Shown piece after piece: positions 45,993 through 53,382 of a DNA stretch of 53,382 nucleotides. The DNA is from UBA2160 sp964588665 (GTDB taxonomy: Bacteria > Chloroflexota > Dehalococcoidia > Lucifugimonadales > UBA1123): assembly GCA_964588665.1 (NCBI GenBank), contig CAZPQQ010000016.1, forward strand, positions 1 through 53,382, in the 5' to 3' direction. The stretch's first letter is position 1. The number at the start of each line of letters is the position of its first letter. Under the pieces are notes generated by a model, which had not been told where the DNA came from, searched no databases, and saw only the letters and a program-made list of their open reading frames with translations. The translations under genes were made by a program, and so were the position numbers.

Positions 45993-46820
45993 TTACCCCT
46001 TCAACTTGAAGCTCGCCGGCACCTCGTCGACGGCGCCGTCGTTGACTAGCTTGTCGAGGTGGGTGGACACGTTCCGTTCCGCCGAACGCCATAGTCCCTT
46101 TTTAAGGTTCTTCGGATAGATGTCGCGGGCTATGTCGGGAGCGTTGCCGTGCCCTTTTCCGAGCGCGGCTAGGACTTCGCGCTCTCGTTGCAGGCGGTGC
46201 TCCATCTGCCAACGGACCAAGCCTTTGCCCTTTGGCGGCGGGACAACCGGTCCGTGGGCGGGGCACACCGTGTCGTGCCTGAACTTCAGGATCAGCTCAA
46301 GCGATTTCATGTAGTCGCCGAGGTCGCCCACCGACGTCGACGACGCACCGAGCACGGTGTCGCCGGTGAACATGACTCGGTCCTCGCGCAGGTGGTAGCA
46401 CACGTGGTCGACCTCGTGGCCGGGCGTGAACAGCGCTCGCAGAGTCGCGCCGCCTCCGGTCTTGAGCAGCTCACGCGACTTCAAGGGTGTCACTGCGTCC
46501 TCGTCGTCGAGCATCTCTTGAAGCCGTTTGACCAGCTTCGGATGGCAGCGAACCGGTGCTTCGAGTGCCTCGTGGATGCGGTCCAGCCCACCAATGTGGT
46601 CGACGTGTCCGTGGGTGATGACGATGGCGCCGATCTTCGGCTTGCCCAGCTCGGCGTGGTAGTCGAGGATCGACTGGATCCATTTCCGATGGTGGTCGCC
46701 CGTGTCGATCAGGATCATCTCTTCGGACGGATCGCCGACGAAGAAGTTGTTGCTGCCTCCGGGATGGGATACGGCAACGTCGTCGATGTGCATGTTGTAG
46801 ACGTGCGGTGTTACTTGCAT
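45993..46820 (-). CDS. MBL-fold metallo-hydrolase
   Basis: A 275-residue metallo-beta-lactamase fold protein. The metal-binding signature is VITHGHVDHIGG (HxHxDH), with further ligands in FTPGHEVDHV and MFTGDTV. The C-terminal helical extension (RLQREREVLAALGKG with a winged-helix-like end) is typical of the LACTB2/RNase-Z-like and lactonase group. AGGAAA precedes the start. It may be a glyoxalase II-like thioesterase or an RNase; the adjoining dual-hairpin repeats lie just upstream. Confidence 0.88.
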   Translation of the reverse strand: MQVTPHVYNMHIDDVAVSHPGGSNNFFVGDPSEEMILIDTGDHHRKWIQSILDYHAELGKPKIGAIVITHGHVDHIGGLDRIHEALEAPVRCHPKLVKRLQEMLDDEDAVTPLKSRELLKTGGGATLRALFTPGHEVDHVCYHLREDRVMFTGDTVLGASSTSVGDLGDYMKSLELILKFRHDTVCPAHGPVVPPPKGKGLVRWQMEHRLQREREVLAALGKGHGNAPDIARDIYPKNLKKGLWRSAERNVSTHLDKLVNDGAVDEVPASFKLKG

Positions 46821-46941
46821 GGTGTTTCCTTTCTGCGTTGGGTGTCGCTATGATCGCGCATTTGCGGGGAAATGGCTACACCTGTGAGGAGCCGAGCGGC
46901 CCTGCCCGAGGTGGTTTGTGCTTCACCGGTGCAGCGCATCC

Positions 46942-47083
46942 GGTGGCCTCGGCGTTCACGCCGAGCCTGGTTGGTGATGGCTTGGCCGTGAACGGCCAGA
47001 GCACCGGTGTGCCGTATCGGGTGGCCTCGGTGTTTACGCCGATCCTGATTCGCGATGGCTTAGCCGTGAACGGCCAGAGCACC
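46942..47083. repeat. tandem dual-hairpin repeat, two full units
   Basis: Two 64-bp units, at 46942-47005 and 47020-47083, differ at about nine positions. Each starts GGTGGCCTCGG and ends GGCCAGAGCACC. Within a unit, CTCGGCGTTCACGCCGAG forms one hairpin and TGGCCGTGAACGGCCA a second. It lies between the aldo/keto reductase and MBL genes; other copies are at 48138-48187 and, inverted, at 21634-21726. Confidence 0.75.
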
Positions 47084-47094
47084 CGAGCCCCGCA

Positions 47095-48039
47095 TCACCC
47101 GCCCAGCGCGTTCAGCCGCTCAAGCGCTTCTGGCGGCAGCGCCACGTCCGTGGCAGCGACGTTGCTTGCAACTTGCTCCGGCTTCGACGATCCGACGATC
47201 ACGGATGTGACTTCGGGCTTGGACAGAGTCCATGCTAGCACAACCTGTGGAACGCTTGCACCCAACTCGGTCGCGACTGCCTTGAGCGTTTCGATCATCC
47301 GAAAGGTCTCGTCGTTCCAGTACGTGCCTCTGGCTCGTGCGGCGTGACGCGAGGCCATGTGGCTGTCTTCCGGAGGCTGTTCGCCGGGATCGTAAGTTCC
47401 GGTCAACACTCCGCCCATGAACACCTGGTAGGGGATCACCGACACCTGCTGGTCCAGGCAGGGCGGGAACAGCTCCGTCTCGATGTCGCGCTTGGCGAAG
47501 TTGTATTCGGGCTGCACCGATTCGAATCTCTCGTAGCCGTGCTTGTCGCTGGCCCACAGCGCTCGCATGAGCTGCCATCCGGCGAAGTTCGAGCAGCCCA
47601 GGTAGCGGATTTTGCCCTGGCGAACCATGTCGTCGAGCGTCCGCAGCGTCTCTTCTATCGGCGTGTCGGGGTCCCAGTAGTGCACCTGGTACAAGTCGAT
47701 GTAGTCGGTGTCCAACCGCCGAAGGCTGTCCTCGACGGCCTGGGTCAGATGCTTTCGAGAGAGGCCGACGTCGTTGGGGCCGGGTCCGGTCGCGATGAAG
47801 CCTTTCGTGGCGATGACGAAGTCATGCCGGTCGGCTCGGACCGCCCTACCGACGATCTGCTCCGACATCCCGGAGTGGTAGGCGTCCGCCGTGTCGATGA
47901 AGTTGACGCCGTGTTCGCGTGCGGCGTCGACCACGCCGAACACCCTCTGGTCGTCGACGTACCCCTCGCCGAACATGTTCGTGCCGAGGCATATCTCGGA
48001 TACTTTGAGGCCCGATCGGCCGAGTCGTTTGTATTGCAC
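47095..48039 (-). CDS. aldo/keto reductase
   Basis: A 314-residue TIM-barrel NADPH-dependent reductase. The catalytic tetrad can be placed: Asp in FIDTADAYHSG with the Tyr four residues on, Lys in VIATKGF, and His in LYQVHYWDPDTP. The C-terminal NADP-binding part includes VIVGSSKPEQVASN. The start is taken as the GTG at 48039 (VQYKRLGRSGLKVS), with GGAGG upstream; a further ATG at 48081 is possible. It resembles YajO/IolS-like general aldehyde and ketone reductases. Confidence 0.88.
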   Translation of the reverse strand: MQYKRLGRSGLKVSEICLGTNMFGEGYVDDQRVFGVVDAAREHGVNFIDTADAYHSGMSEQIVGRAVRADRHDFVIATKGFIATGPGPNDVGLSRKHLTQAVEDSLRRLDTDYIDLYQVHYWDPDTPIEETLRTLDDMVRQGKIRYLGCSNFAGWQLMRALWASDKHGYERFESVQPEYNFAKRDIETELFPPCLDQQVSVIPYQVFMGGVLTGTYDPGEQPPEDSHMASRHAARARGTYWNDETFRMIETLKAVATELGASVPQVVLAWTLSKPEVTSVIVGSSKPEQVASNVAATDVALPPEALERLNALGG

Positions 48040-48137
48040 TTTGTGCCGGCCTCCAACGTGTTGGTCGACGCCTGAGGTCATCGCGCAGGCCCTGGCTCAG
48101 ATCCTGTCTGGCCCAGGACGCCTGTGAATCTAGCGTT

Positions 48138-48187
48138 GGTGGCCTCGGTGTTTACGCCGAGCCTAGTTCGTGAACGGCCAGGGCGCC
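48138..48187. repeat. dual-hairpin repeat, shortened unit
   Basis: GGTGGCCTCGGTGTTTACGC, then CGAGCC, matches the first hairpin of the 64-bp unit; the second half is shortened to GTGAACGGCCAGGGCGCC. It lies between the aldo/keto reductase and the phosphoesterase genes. Confidence 0.6.
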
Positions 48188-48200
48188 TGTCATCCACGCC

Positions 48201-48836
48201 TCAGACTGGGTCGTCGGCCCTGATCAGGACACCGTCTTCGTCGAAGCCTGGGACGTTCATCTGCACTTTTGGTTCGGCGCCGTTGAGCTGGATCTCCATC
48301 GACATGGACTCGCCGGGGTTCGGACGACCAGGCGAGTGCCCCAGCGGTATGATTTCGGTCCGTAGCCAACCAGGCTTCAGCTCCAACAGAGCGACGGTTC
48401 CGAGCCTCAGTTCCTTGTGTCGCGGGAACGTGATCGAGCCGCTGTTTATCATGGCCACTCGATCTCGATACTCCAGCCGCTCCAGGTGGGTGTGGCCAGC
48501 TATCATTACGTCCACTTCACTTGGGAACAGCTTCTGAAGTTCAGTCATGGCGCGGAACTGTCCTTCCATGCTGTGGATCATCCCAACCCGCCAACCCTCA
48601 ATCTCGAGCGTCTGCACTTCTTTGGACCTATGGTCTGGGATGGGATCGTTGTTGCCGGTGGAGCATAAAACCGGGGCGAATTGCTCCAGCCAGTCCAGTG
48701 TCATGGGCGAAGTCAGGTCGCCGCCGTGGAGGATCAGGTCGACGCTCTTGAGAAACTCCACCGGCTCCGGGCCCAGTTCGTCCAGGTGACGAATCAGATT
48801 CGGCAGGTGTGTGTCAGATAGTAGTCCGATAATCAT
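48201..48836 (-). CDS. YfcE/MJ0936-type metallophosphoesterase
   Basis: A 211-residue calcineurin-like phosphodiesterase. All metal motifs are present: SDTHLP, ILHGGDL, TGNND, and AGHTH followed by NSGS. It is longer than MJ0936 (about 165 residues) because of a C-terminal tail of about 50 residues, MSMEIQLNGAEPKVQM and onward. A TATATT sequence lies a few bases before the ATG, so the mRNA could be nearly leaderless. Substrates of such enzymes are cyclic nucleotides or other phosphodiesters. Confidence 0.85.
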   Translation of the reverse strand: MIIGLLSDTHLPNLIRHLDELGPEPVEFLKSVDLILHGGDLTSPMTLDWLEQFAPVLCSTGNNDPIPDHRSKEVQTLEIEGWRVGMIHSMEGQFRAMTELQKLFPSEVDVMIAGHTHLERLEYRDRVAMINSGSITFPRHKELRLGTVALLELKPGWLRTEIIPLGHSPGRPNPGESMSMEIQLNGAEPKVQMNVPGFDEDGVLIRADDPV

Positions 48837-48949
48837 GAGGGGCAATATAACGCGCGGACACCGGTGAGTCAATGCGACGCCCGAACACGTTGACTCGACC
48901 TTGACCATATGCTAACTTTGCGGCACCCCAATCGAGAGAGGAGATACGC

Positions 48950-50143
48950 ATGCCTCAACGCAGAGAGGCCGCAATCGTAGGAGTCCACGAGTATCCGCTC
49001 AGAGTTGTCGGACCGGGAACCAGCGCCCTCCAGATCAAGGCGGCGTCGGCGAAGGCGGCCCTGGACGACGCGGGACTGTCGTGGTCGGACGTCGATGCGG
49101 TTTACGACACCGGCAGCCACCAGGGAATCGGCGGGCTCGGGATATCGGAGTACCTGGGCATCAAGCCCAAGGTCATCGACTCCACTTCGGTCGGCGGCAC
49201 GTCGTACGAATTCCACGCCAACCACGCGGCGATGATGATCGCTGCCGGCAAGTGCGAAGTAGCGCTGCTGACCTACGGCTCCACCGCCCACTCGGACAGG
49301 CGGGCCATCGGGACAGGCGGATTCACGGGCACGGCGACCCCAAATCCCCAAACCAATATGGAAGCGCCCTGGGGCCTGACGCTGATCAGCAACTACGGAC
49401 TCGTCAAACAGCGGCACATGCACCAATACGGCACCACCAATGAGCAGTTCGCGGCCATTTCAGTCGCGACCCGCAAGCATGCCATGCGAAACCCCGAGGC
49501 GGTGAAGGCCATGACCGACCTCGAATTCGTCGGCATCAACGAGCTGTCGATCGAAGACGTTGTCGACTCGCGCATGGTCGCGTGGCCGTTGCGCCTGCTC
49601 GAGTGCTGCATGATCTCGGACGGCGGAGGGGCGGTCGTCATCGCATCGCCTAAGGTGGCGGCCAACGCTGCCAAAAAGCCCGTGTGGATCATCGGCACAG
49701 GCGAGGCGACCCAGTACCGCGAAAACGGCGGCGACATCACGAAGAGCGCCGGCGCCCAATCCGGTCCTCGCGCGTTCGCCGACGCTGGCGTGTCGCCATC
49801 TGAGATCGACGTGTTGATGGCCTACGACTCGTTCAGCATCACAGTGATGTGCATGATCGAGGACCTGGGCTTCTGCGCTAAGGGCGAGGGCGGCGCGTAC
49901 GTGGCCGACGGCCACCTGGCGTTCGACGACCCCACCAAGCCAGCGCTGAACACCGACGGCGGCGGACTCTCGTCCAATCATCCCGGCGAGCGCGGAATCT
50001 TCCTGTTGCTCGAAGCTGCGCGACAGCTTCGAGGCGAATCAACATCGCAGGTCTCGGATCCGAAGCTCGCGGTGGCGGTCGGCAACGGAGGCCAGCTAGG
50101 CTCCCGCCACGCGACAGGGGTCACCATTCTGGCGGCGGACTAA
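48950..50143 (+). CDS. SCP-x/Ltp2-type thiolase-like protein
   Basis: A 397-residue thiolase-fold protein. The usual nucleophilic Cys of thiolases should lie near residue 85, in a segment reading IDSTSVGGTSYEFHANHAAMM here, with no Cys. The C-terminal half keeps NTDGGGLSSNHPGERG (the GHP-like active-site His) and GNGGQLGSRHATGV, where the final Cys of CxG is also missing. Family members lacking these Cys, such as Ltp2, act as retro-aldolases in sterol side-chain degradation and work with a DUF35 protein, which is encoded 80 bp downstream. AGGAG precedes the ATG. Confidence 0.85.
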   Translation: MPQRREAAIVGVHEYPLRVVGPGTSALQIKAASAKAALDDAGLSWSDVDAVYDTGSHQGIGGLGISEYLGIKPKVIDSTSVGGTSYEFHANHAAMMIAAGKCEVALLTYGSTAHSDRRAIGTGGFTGTATPNPQTNMEAPWGLTLISNYGLVKQRHMHQYGTTNEQFAAISVATRKHAMRNPEAVKAMTDLEFVGINELSIEDVVDSRMVAWPLRLLECCMISDGGGAVVIASPKVAANAAKKPVWIIGTGEATQYRENGGDITKSAGAQSGPRAFADAGVSPSEIDVLMAYDSFSITVMCMIEDLGFCAKGEGGAYVADGHLAFDDPTKPALNTDGGGLSSNHPGERGIFLLLEAARQLRGESTSQVSDPKLAVAVGNGGQLGSRHATGVTILAAD

Positions 50144-50223
50144 GCATTTTCATGGCCTCGATCGCCTAACGCCAATGAGGCCGGCATCAATTACGAATAA
50201 CGCTCTCTAAAGGAGCAGCGAAA

Positions 50224-50646
50224 ATGACATCACAGGCCCTAAGACCTCAACCGCACTTCCCGGAACAGGACACCCAGCCGTTCTGGGATGCAACTAAGCG
50301 CCACGAGCTCACGTACCAGACGTGCGACGACTGCAGCAACGTGATTTTCTTCCCAAGCCGCCATTGCACCGCATGCGGCGGCGCCAACACGACGTGGAAC
50401 GTGTCAAAAGGCGAGGGCGAAGTCTACACGTTCAGCGTAGTCATGCAGAGCAGGCACCCGGCCTTCAAAGACCTGGGAGCGTATGCCGTCGCGTACGTTG
50501 ACCTGGACGAAGGCTTCCGCATCATGACCAACATCGTCGGCGTCGGCAACCCAATCGAAGAGATCCAATGCGGGATGCGCGTCAAGTTGGTCTGGGAAGA
50601 CCAAGGCGACGACCAAGTGTCCTTGCCCGTGTTCGAACCCGCGTAA
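50224..50646 (+). CDS. DUF35 zinc-ribbon OB-fold protein
   Basis: A 140-residue acyl-CoA-associated protein. The rubredoxin-like zinc ribbon is CDDCSNVIFFPSRHCTAC, followed by the OB-fold (GEVYTFSVVMQS, YAVAYVDLDEGFRIMTNIVG). Such proteins bind thiolases or hydratases and support their activity: ChsH2 in the mycobacterial Ltp2 complex is a known example. It follows the thiolase-like gene in the same orientation, with AGGAG before its ATG. Confidence 0.9.
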   Translation: MTSQALRPQPHFPEQDTQPFWDATKRHELTYQTCDDCSNVIFFPSRHCTACGGANTTWNVSKGEGEVYTFSVVMQSRHPAFKDLGAYAVAYVDLDEGFRIMTNIVGVGNPIEEIQCGMRVKLVWEDQGDDQVSLPVFEPA

Positions 50647-50823
50647 CAAAACCTCACAACGTCTTTTGACGGGGATATCCGCGAAGCCTTGCGGGTATCC
50701 CCGTACGCGTCCTGGCCCGCGAACCGGGCCCGGGCCAAATCGGGATCAAGTGACCGGGTGTCGGAAGCGGCCGACCCCAAATACGATGAACGCCGAGTAA
50801 GACGCAGGCCCGGAGGTCTACTC

Positions 50824-51999
50824 ATGGACTTTCGATTCACACCTGAACAGGAAGAGTGGCGGCAAGAGGTTCGCGGCGTCATCGAGTCGCTCATCACGCC
50901 CGAGCTCCGGGTCGAGATGGAGTCGGACGACGACGTCGGACCCGGCCCTGCTGGCAAGGAGTTCATGCGGGCTCTCGGGTCGCGCGGGCTCCTGGGCATA
51001 CCCTGGCCGACCAAGTACGGCGGTCTGGGCCGTTCGCTCATCGACCAGTACATCTTCTCCGAGGAGATCGGCCGCATGGGCGGCCTGTACACCTCCAGCA
51101 CGGCGGTGAACATGGTCGGCCCGACGATCATGCGCGTCGGCACAGAAGAGCAGATCGACGAGTGGCTGCCCAAGATCCGCTCCGGCGAGGTCGAGTTCGC
51201 GCTGGGATACACCGAACCCGGCGCTGGGACCGACCTGGCCAGCCTGGAAACCCGTGCGGTCGAGGACGGCGACGAGTTCGTCATCAACGGCCAGAAGATG
51301 TTCACCAGCGCCGCGCACTTTTCGTCCCACATCTGGCTGCTGGCCCGCACCGACATCGACGCCCCGAAACACCGAGGGCTCTCCGCCTTCCTGTTGCCCA
51401 TGGACGCACCCGGGATAACCGTCCGCCCGCTTTGGCGGATGGACGACGGCCGCACCAACGAGGTCTTCTTCGAGGACGTTCGCATCCCGCGCGCGAACCT
51501 GATCGGCGAGGCCAACCGCGGCTGGTATCACGTGGCCATGGCGTTGGACTTCGAACGCGTTAGCCTCGGGGGCCGCTACGCCGGTCTCCTCAAGCGCATG
51601 AACTCGTTGGTGGCGTACGCGAACGAAACCGTCGTTGACGGCCAACGTTTGTCGCAGGACTCGTACATCCGAAGCAGGTTTGCCGACCTGGGCATCAAGC
51701 TGGAAGTCGTCCGCCTGTTCTCGTACCGGACCGCGTGGATGATCGACCAGGACCACGTGCCCAACTACGAAAGTTCGGCCCAGAAGATCATCGCCACCGA
51801 CCTGATTCAAGAGATAGCCGACTTCGGCGTCGAGTTGCTGGGAATGCACGGTCAACTCACCCAGGATTCGCCTCACGCGCGGCTGGACGGTGAGTTGGAG
51901 CAGGCGTATCGAAGCGGAATCTTCCTCCGGTTCGGCGGAGGCGCCAACGAGGTCCAACGCGACATCATCGCCCGCCGAGGCCTAGGCATGCCCCGCTAG
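50824..51999 (+). CDS. acyl-CoA dehydrogenase, first of a pair
   Basis: A 391-residue ACAD. The N-terminal helical domain begins DFRFTPEQEEWR; the middle beta domain has GYTEPGAGTDLASL and GQKMFTSAAH; the C-terminus has GGGANEVQRDIIARRGLGMP, the adenine-binding and end segment. The usual Q-x-x-GG-x-G segment of the C-terminal domain is not kept (LLGMHGQLTQD). GGAGG precedes the ATG. It lies 178 bp after the DUF35 gene and 110 bp before a second, quite different ACAD. Confidence 0.9.
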   Translation: MDFRFTPEQEEWRQEVRGVIESLITPELRVEMESDDDVGPGPAGKEFMRALGSRGLLGIPWPTKYGGLGRSLIDQYIFSEEIGRMGGLYTSSTAVNMVGPTIMRVGTEEQIDEWLPKIRSGEVEFALGYTEPGAGTDLASLETRAVEDGDEFVINGQKMFTSAAHFSSHIWLLARTDIDAPKHRGLSAFLLPMDAPGITVRPLWRMDDGRTNEVFFEDVRIPRANLIGEANRGWYHVAMALDFERVSLGGRYAGLLKRMNSLVAYANETVVDGQRLSQDSYIRSRFADLGIKLEVVRLFSYRTAWMIDQDHVPNYESSAQKIIATDLIQEIADFGVELLGMHGQLTQDSPHARLDGELEQAYRSGIFLRFGGGANEVQRDIIARRGLGMPR

Positions 52000-52109
52000 G
52001 CGCCACAGGCGCTTTCAATTACAACGTTGTCTTTCGTCGGAACTTGGATCTGCTCGAATTTGCCGATGCCGCGATGACACCACGGAATTGCTTCTAGGAG
52101 CGCACAACT

Positions 52110-53246
52110 ATGGATCTCGCCCTAACCGAAGCACAGGAAATGCTCCGCAGTTCTGCCCGCGACTTCTTGGACCGAGAGTGCCCGACTTCGCTGGTGCGGG
52201 ATATGGAACAGGACGAACGCGGTTACCCGACCCATCTTTGGGAGCAGATCGCCGGCCTGGGATGGCTAGGAGTCCCGTTTCCTGCCGAGCACGACGGCGC
52301 GGACGGAACGCTCACGGATTTGGCCGTGCTGCTCGAAGAGACCGGTCGCGCGCTGACGCCGGGACCGATGTTCGCCTCGGTCGTCAACGTCGGGCTGACG
52401 ATACTCGATGCTGGGACCGACACGCAGCGGAAGGCGTACATCCCCGGCCTCGCTTCAGGCTCGCTAATCGGGACCGCCGCCTTCCTCGAAAACGACGCCC
52501 GTTACGCCGCATCCGCGATCACGTTGCCTGCAAAACGTGCCGGCGACGGGTTTCAGATCAACGGCGTGAAGCTGTTCGTCGAGTACGCGAACTCTGCTGA
52601 TGTCATGCTCGTTCCGGTCCGCACCGATCCCGCGTCGAAGGGTGAGGACGGCATCACGATCTTGATCGTGCGGGCGTCCGACCCGGGCGTCGCCCTCGCT
52701 CCAATGGCAAGCCTGGCCAGGGACCGGCAGTTCGAGGTCACGTTCGATAACGTGACGGTGACCGCCGACAACGTGTTGGGCGAAGCCGGCGAGGGATGGC
52801 AGATCTTGAAGCGCGCACTGGACCGGTCCACGATCCTGCATTGCGCCCAGAGCGTTGGCGGCGCACAGAAGGTGATGGAGATGACCGTCGAGTACGCCAA
52901 GCAGCGAGTGCAGTTCGGCAGGGCGATCGGCAGCTTCCAGTCCGTCCAGCACGATTGCGCAGACATGGTGAACGCGATCGATGGCGCCAGACTGGCGACC
53001 TACCAGGCGATCACACGCCTGGAGGACGGCGCCTCCGCCGACAAAGAGATCGCGATGGCCAAGGTGCTGGCAAACCACGCCTACACATGGACAACGCTCA
53101 CGGCCCAGCAGATCCACGGCGGCGTCGGATTCATGGAAGAGTACGATCTCCAGCTATGGACCCGCCGCGCCAAAGTCGCGGAGCTCAAGTTCGGCACATC
53201 CGCGCCACACCGGGACACGTTCGCGACTGCGATGGGGCTGCGGTAG
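52110..53246 (+). CDS. acyl-CoA dehydrogenase, second of a pair
   Basis: A 378-residue ACAD. It has the C-terminal FAD and active-site parts that the first lacks: RVQFGRAIGSFQSVQHD and QIHGGVGFMEEYDLQL, where a Glu in the EEY region is the usual catalytic base. In turn its end (KFGTSAPHRDTFATAMGL) lacks the typical GGxxEIQRxxIA. The two therefore look complementary, as in the ChsE1-ChsE2 type heteromeric ACADs. AGGAG precedes the ATG. Nothing shows which acyl-CoA is oxidised. Confidence 0.9.
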   Translation: MDLALTEAQEMLRSSARDFLDRECPTSLVRDMEQDERGYPTHLWEQIAGLGWLGVPFPAEHDGADGTLTDLAVLLEETGRALTPGPMFASVVNVGLTILDAGTDTQRKAYIPGLASGSLIGTAAFLENDARYAASAITLPAKRAGDGFQINGVKLFVEYANSADVMLVPVRTDPASKGEDGITILIVRASDPGVALAPMASLARDRQFEVTFDNVTVTADNVLGEAGEGWQILKRALDRSTILHCAQSVGGAQKVMEMTVEYAKQRVQFGRAIGSFQSVQHDCADMVNAIDGARLATYQAITRLEDGASADKEIAMAKVLANHAYTWTTLTAQQIHGGVGFMEEYDLQLWTRRAKVAELKFGTSAPHRDTFATAMGLR

Positions 53247-53316
53247 GCGGGATTCAACCGACCGGGCATTCGCGGCAAACGGCGCTCGTGTTCACAGAGC
53301 CACGGTGTAGCTGACG

Positions 53317-53382
53317 ATGAAATACATCATTGGAATTGTTGCGTTGTTGGTCGGAATCGCAATCGGTAAAGAGTTCCCTGAT
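53317..53382 (+). CDS. start of a membrane or exported protein (cut by window end)
   Basis: Twenty-two codons are open to the end of the window, beginning MKYIIGIVALLVGIAIGKEF, a hydrophobic N-terminal helix or signal anchor. No strong ribosome-binding site precedes the ATG. Function cannot be said. Confidence 0.4.
   Translation, partial: MKYIIGIVALLVGIAIGKEFPD

Overview
The window is a dense bacterial stretch (roughly 60% G+C, frequent GTG and TTG starts, short intergenic gaps) that looks like a marine or soil Chloroflexota genome of the SAR202/Dehalococcoidia type. I infer this from the gene mix: a remnant of an enolase-superfamily gene, an F420/flavin LLM oxidoreductase, several non-phosphotransferase transporters, a cysteine-dioxygenase-like cupin with a multi-rhodanese protein, and acyl-CoA catabolism genes. 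No rRNA or tRNA gene is present to confirm it.

Layout. 1-4.2 kb: a small metallopeptidase-like gene, an enolase-family remnant, then a catabolic operon (RraA-like aldolase, Gfo/Idh oxidoreductase, MFS transporter), convergent with a second MFS gene. 5.5-7.4 kb: rsgA on the minus strand, preceded by a small transcription unit with a 25-codon ORF and an intrinsic terminator. 7.5-10.4 kb: a beta-helix protein, an amidohydrolase and a methyltransferase. 10.9-16.1 kb: a very large polysaccharide-type enzyme carrying glycosyltransferase, kinase-like and methyltransferase domains, split into two reading frames inside a glycosyltransferase fold. 16.1-20.6 kb: a HAD protein, two toxin-antitoxin modules, an SDR, a cupin and an alpha/beta hydrolase. 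20.6-26.6 kb: LLM oxidoreductase, zinc ADH, hydroxyacid dehydrogenase, class V aminotransferase, phosphotransferase. 26.7-36.2 kb: a nitrogen-assimilation block on the minus strand (gltD, gltB, type I-alpha glnA, type I-beta glnA). 37.5-39.1 kb: a DsbA-fold gene with an in-frame TGA at the active-site Cys position, then rnc. 39.1-43.5 kb: four-domain rhodanese, cysteine-dioxygenase-like cupin, SelA-like PLP enzyme, enoyl-CoA hydratase. 43.9-48.8 kb: MFS, DUF805 protein, MBL hydrolase, aldo/keto reductase, metallophosphoesterase. 48.9-53.2 kb: thiolase-like protein, DUF35 protein and two unlike acyl-CoA dehydrogenases, in an arrangement that recalls the actinobacterial sterol side-chain (igr) operon.

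The strongest candidates for something new are (i) the DsbA-fold gene at 37505-38134, where TGA replaces the conserved Cys and is followed by a hairpin matching the bacterial SECIS rule, suggesting a selenoprotein; (ii) the split GT-GT-kinase-methyltransferase-GT-GT protein at 10900-16088, which resembles a chain-length-terminating polysaccharide polymerase fused into one chain; and (iii) three families of small palindromic repeats, one of them a 141-bp MITE-like element with two copies of identical length.
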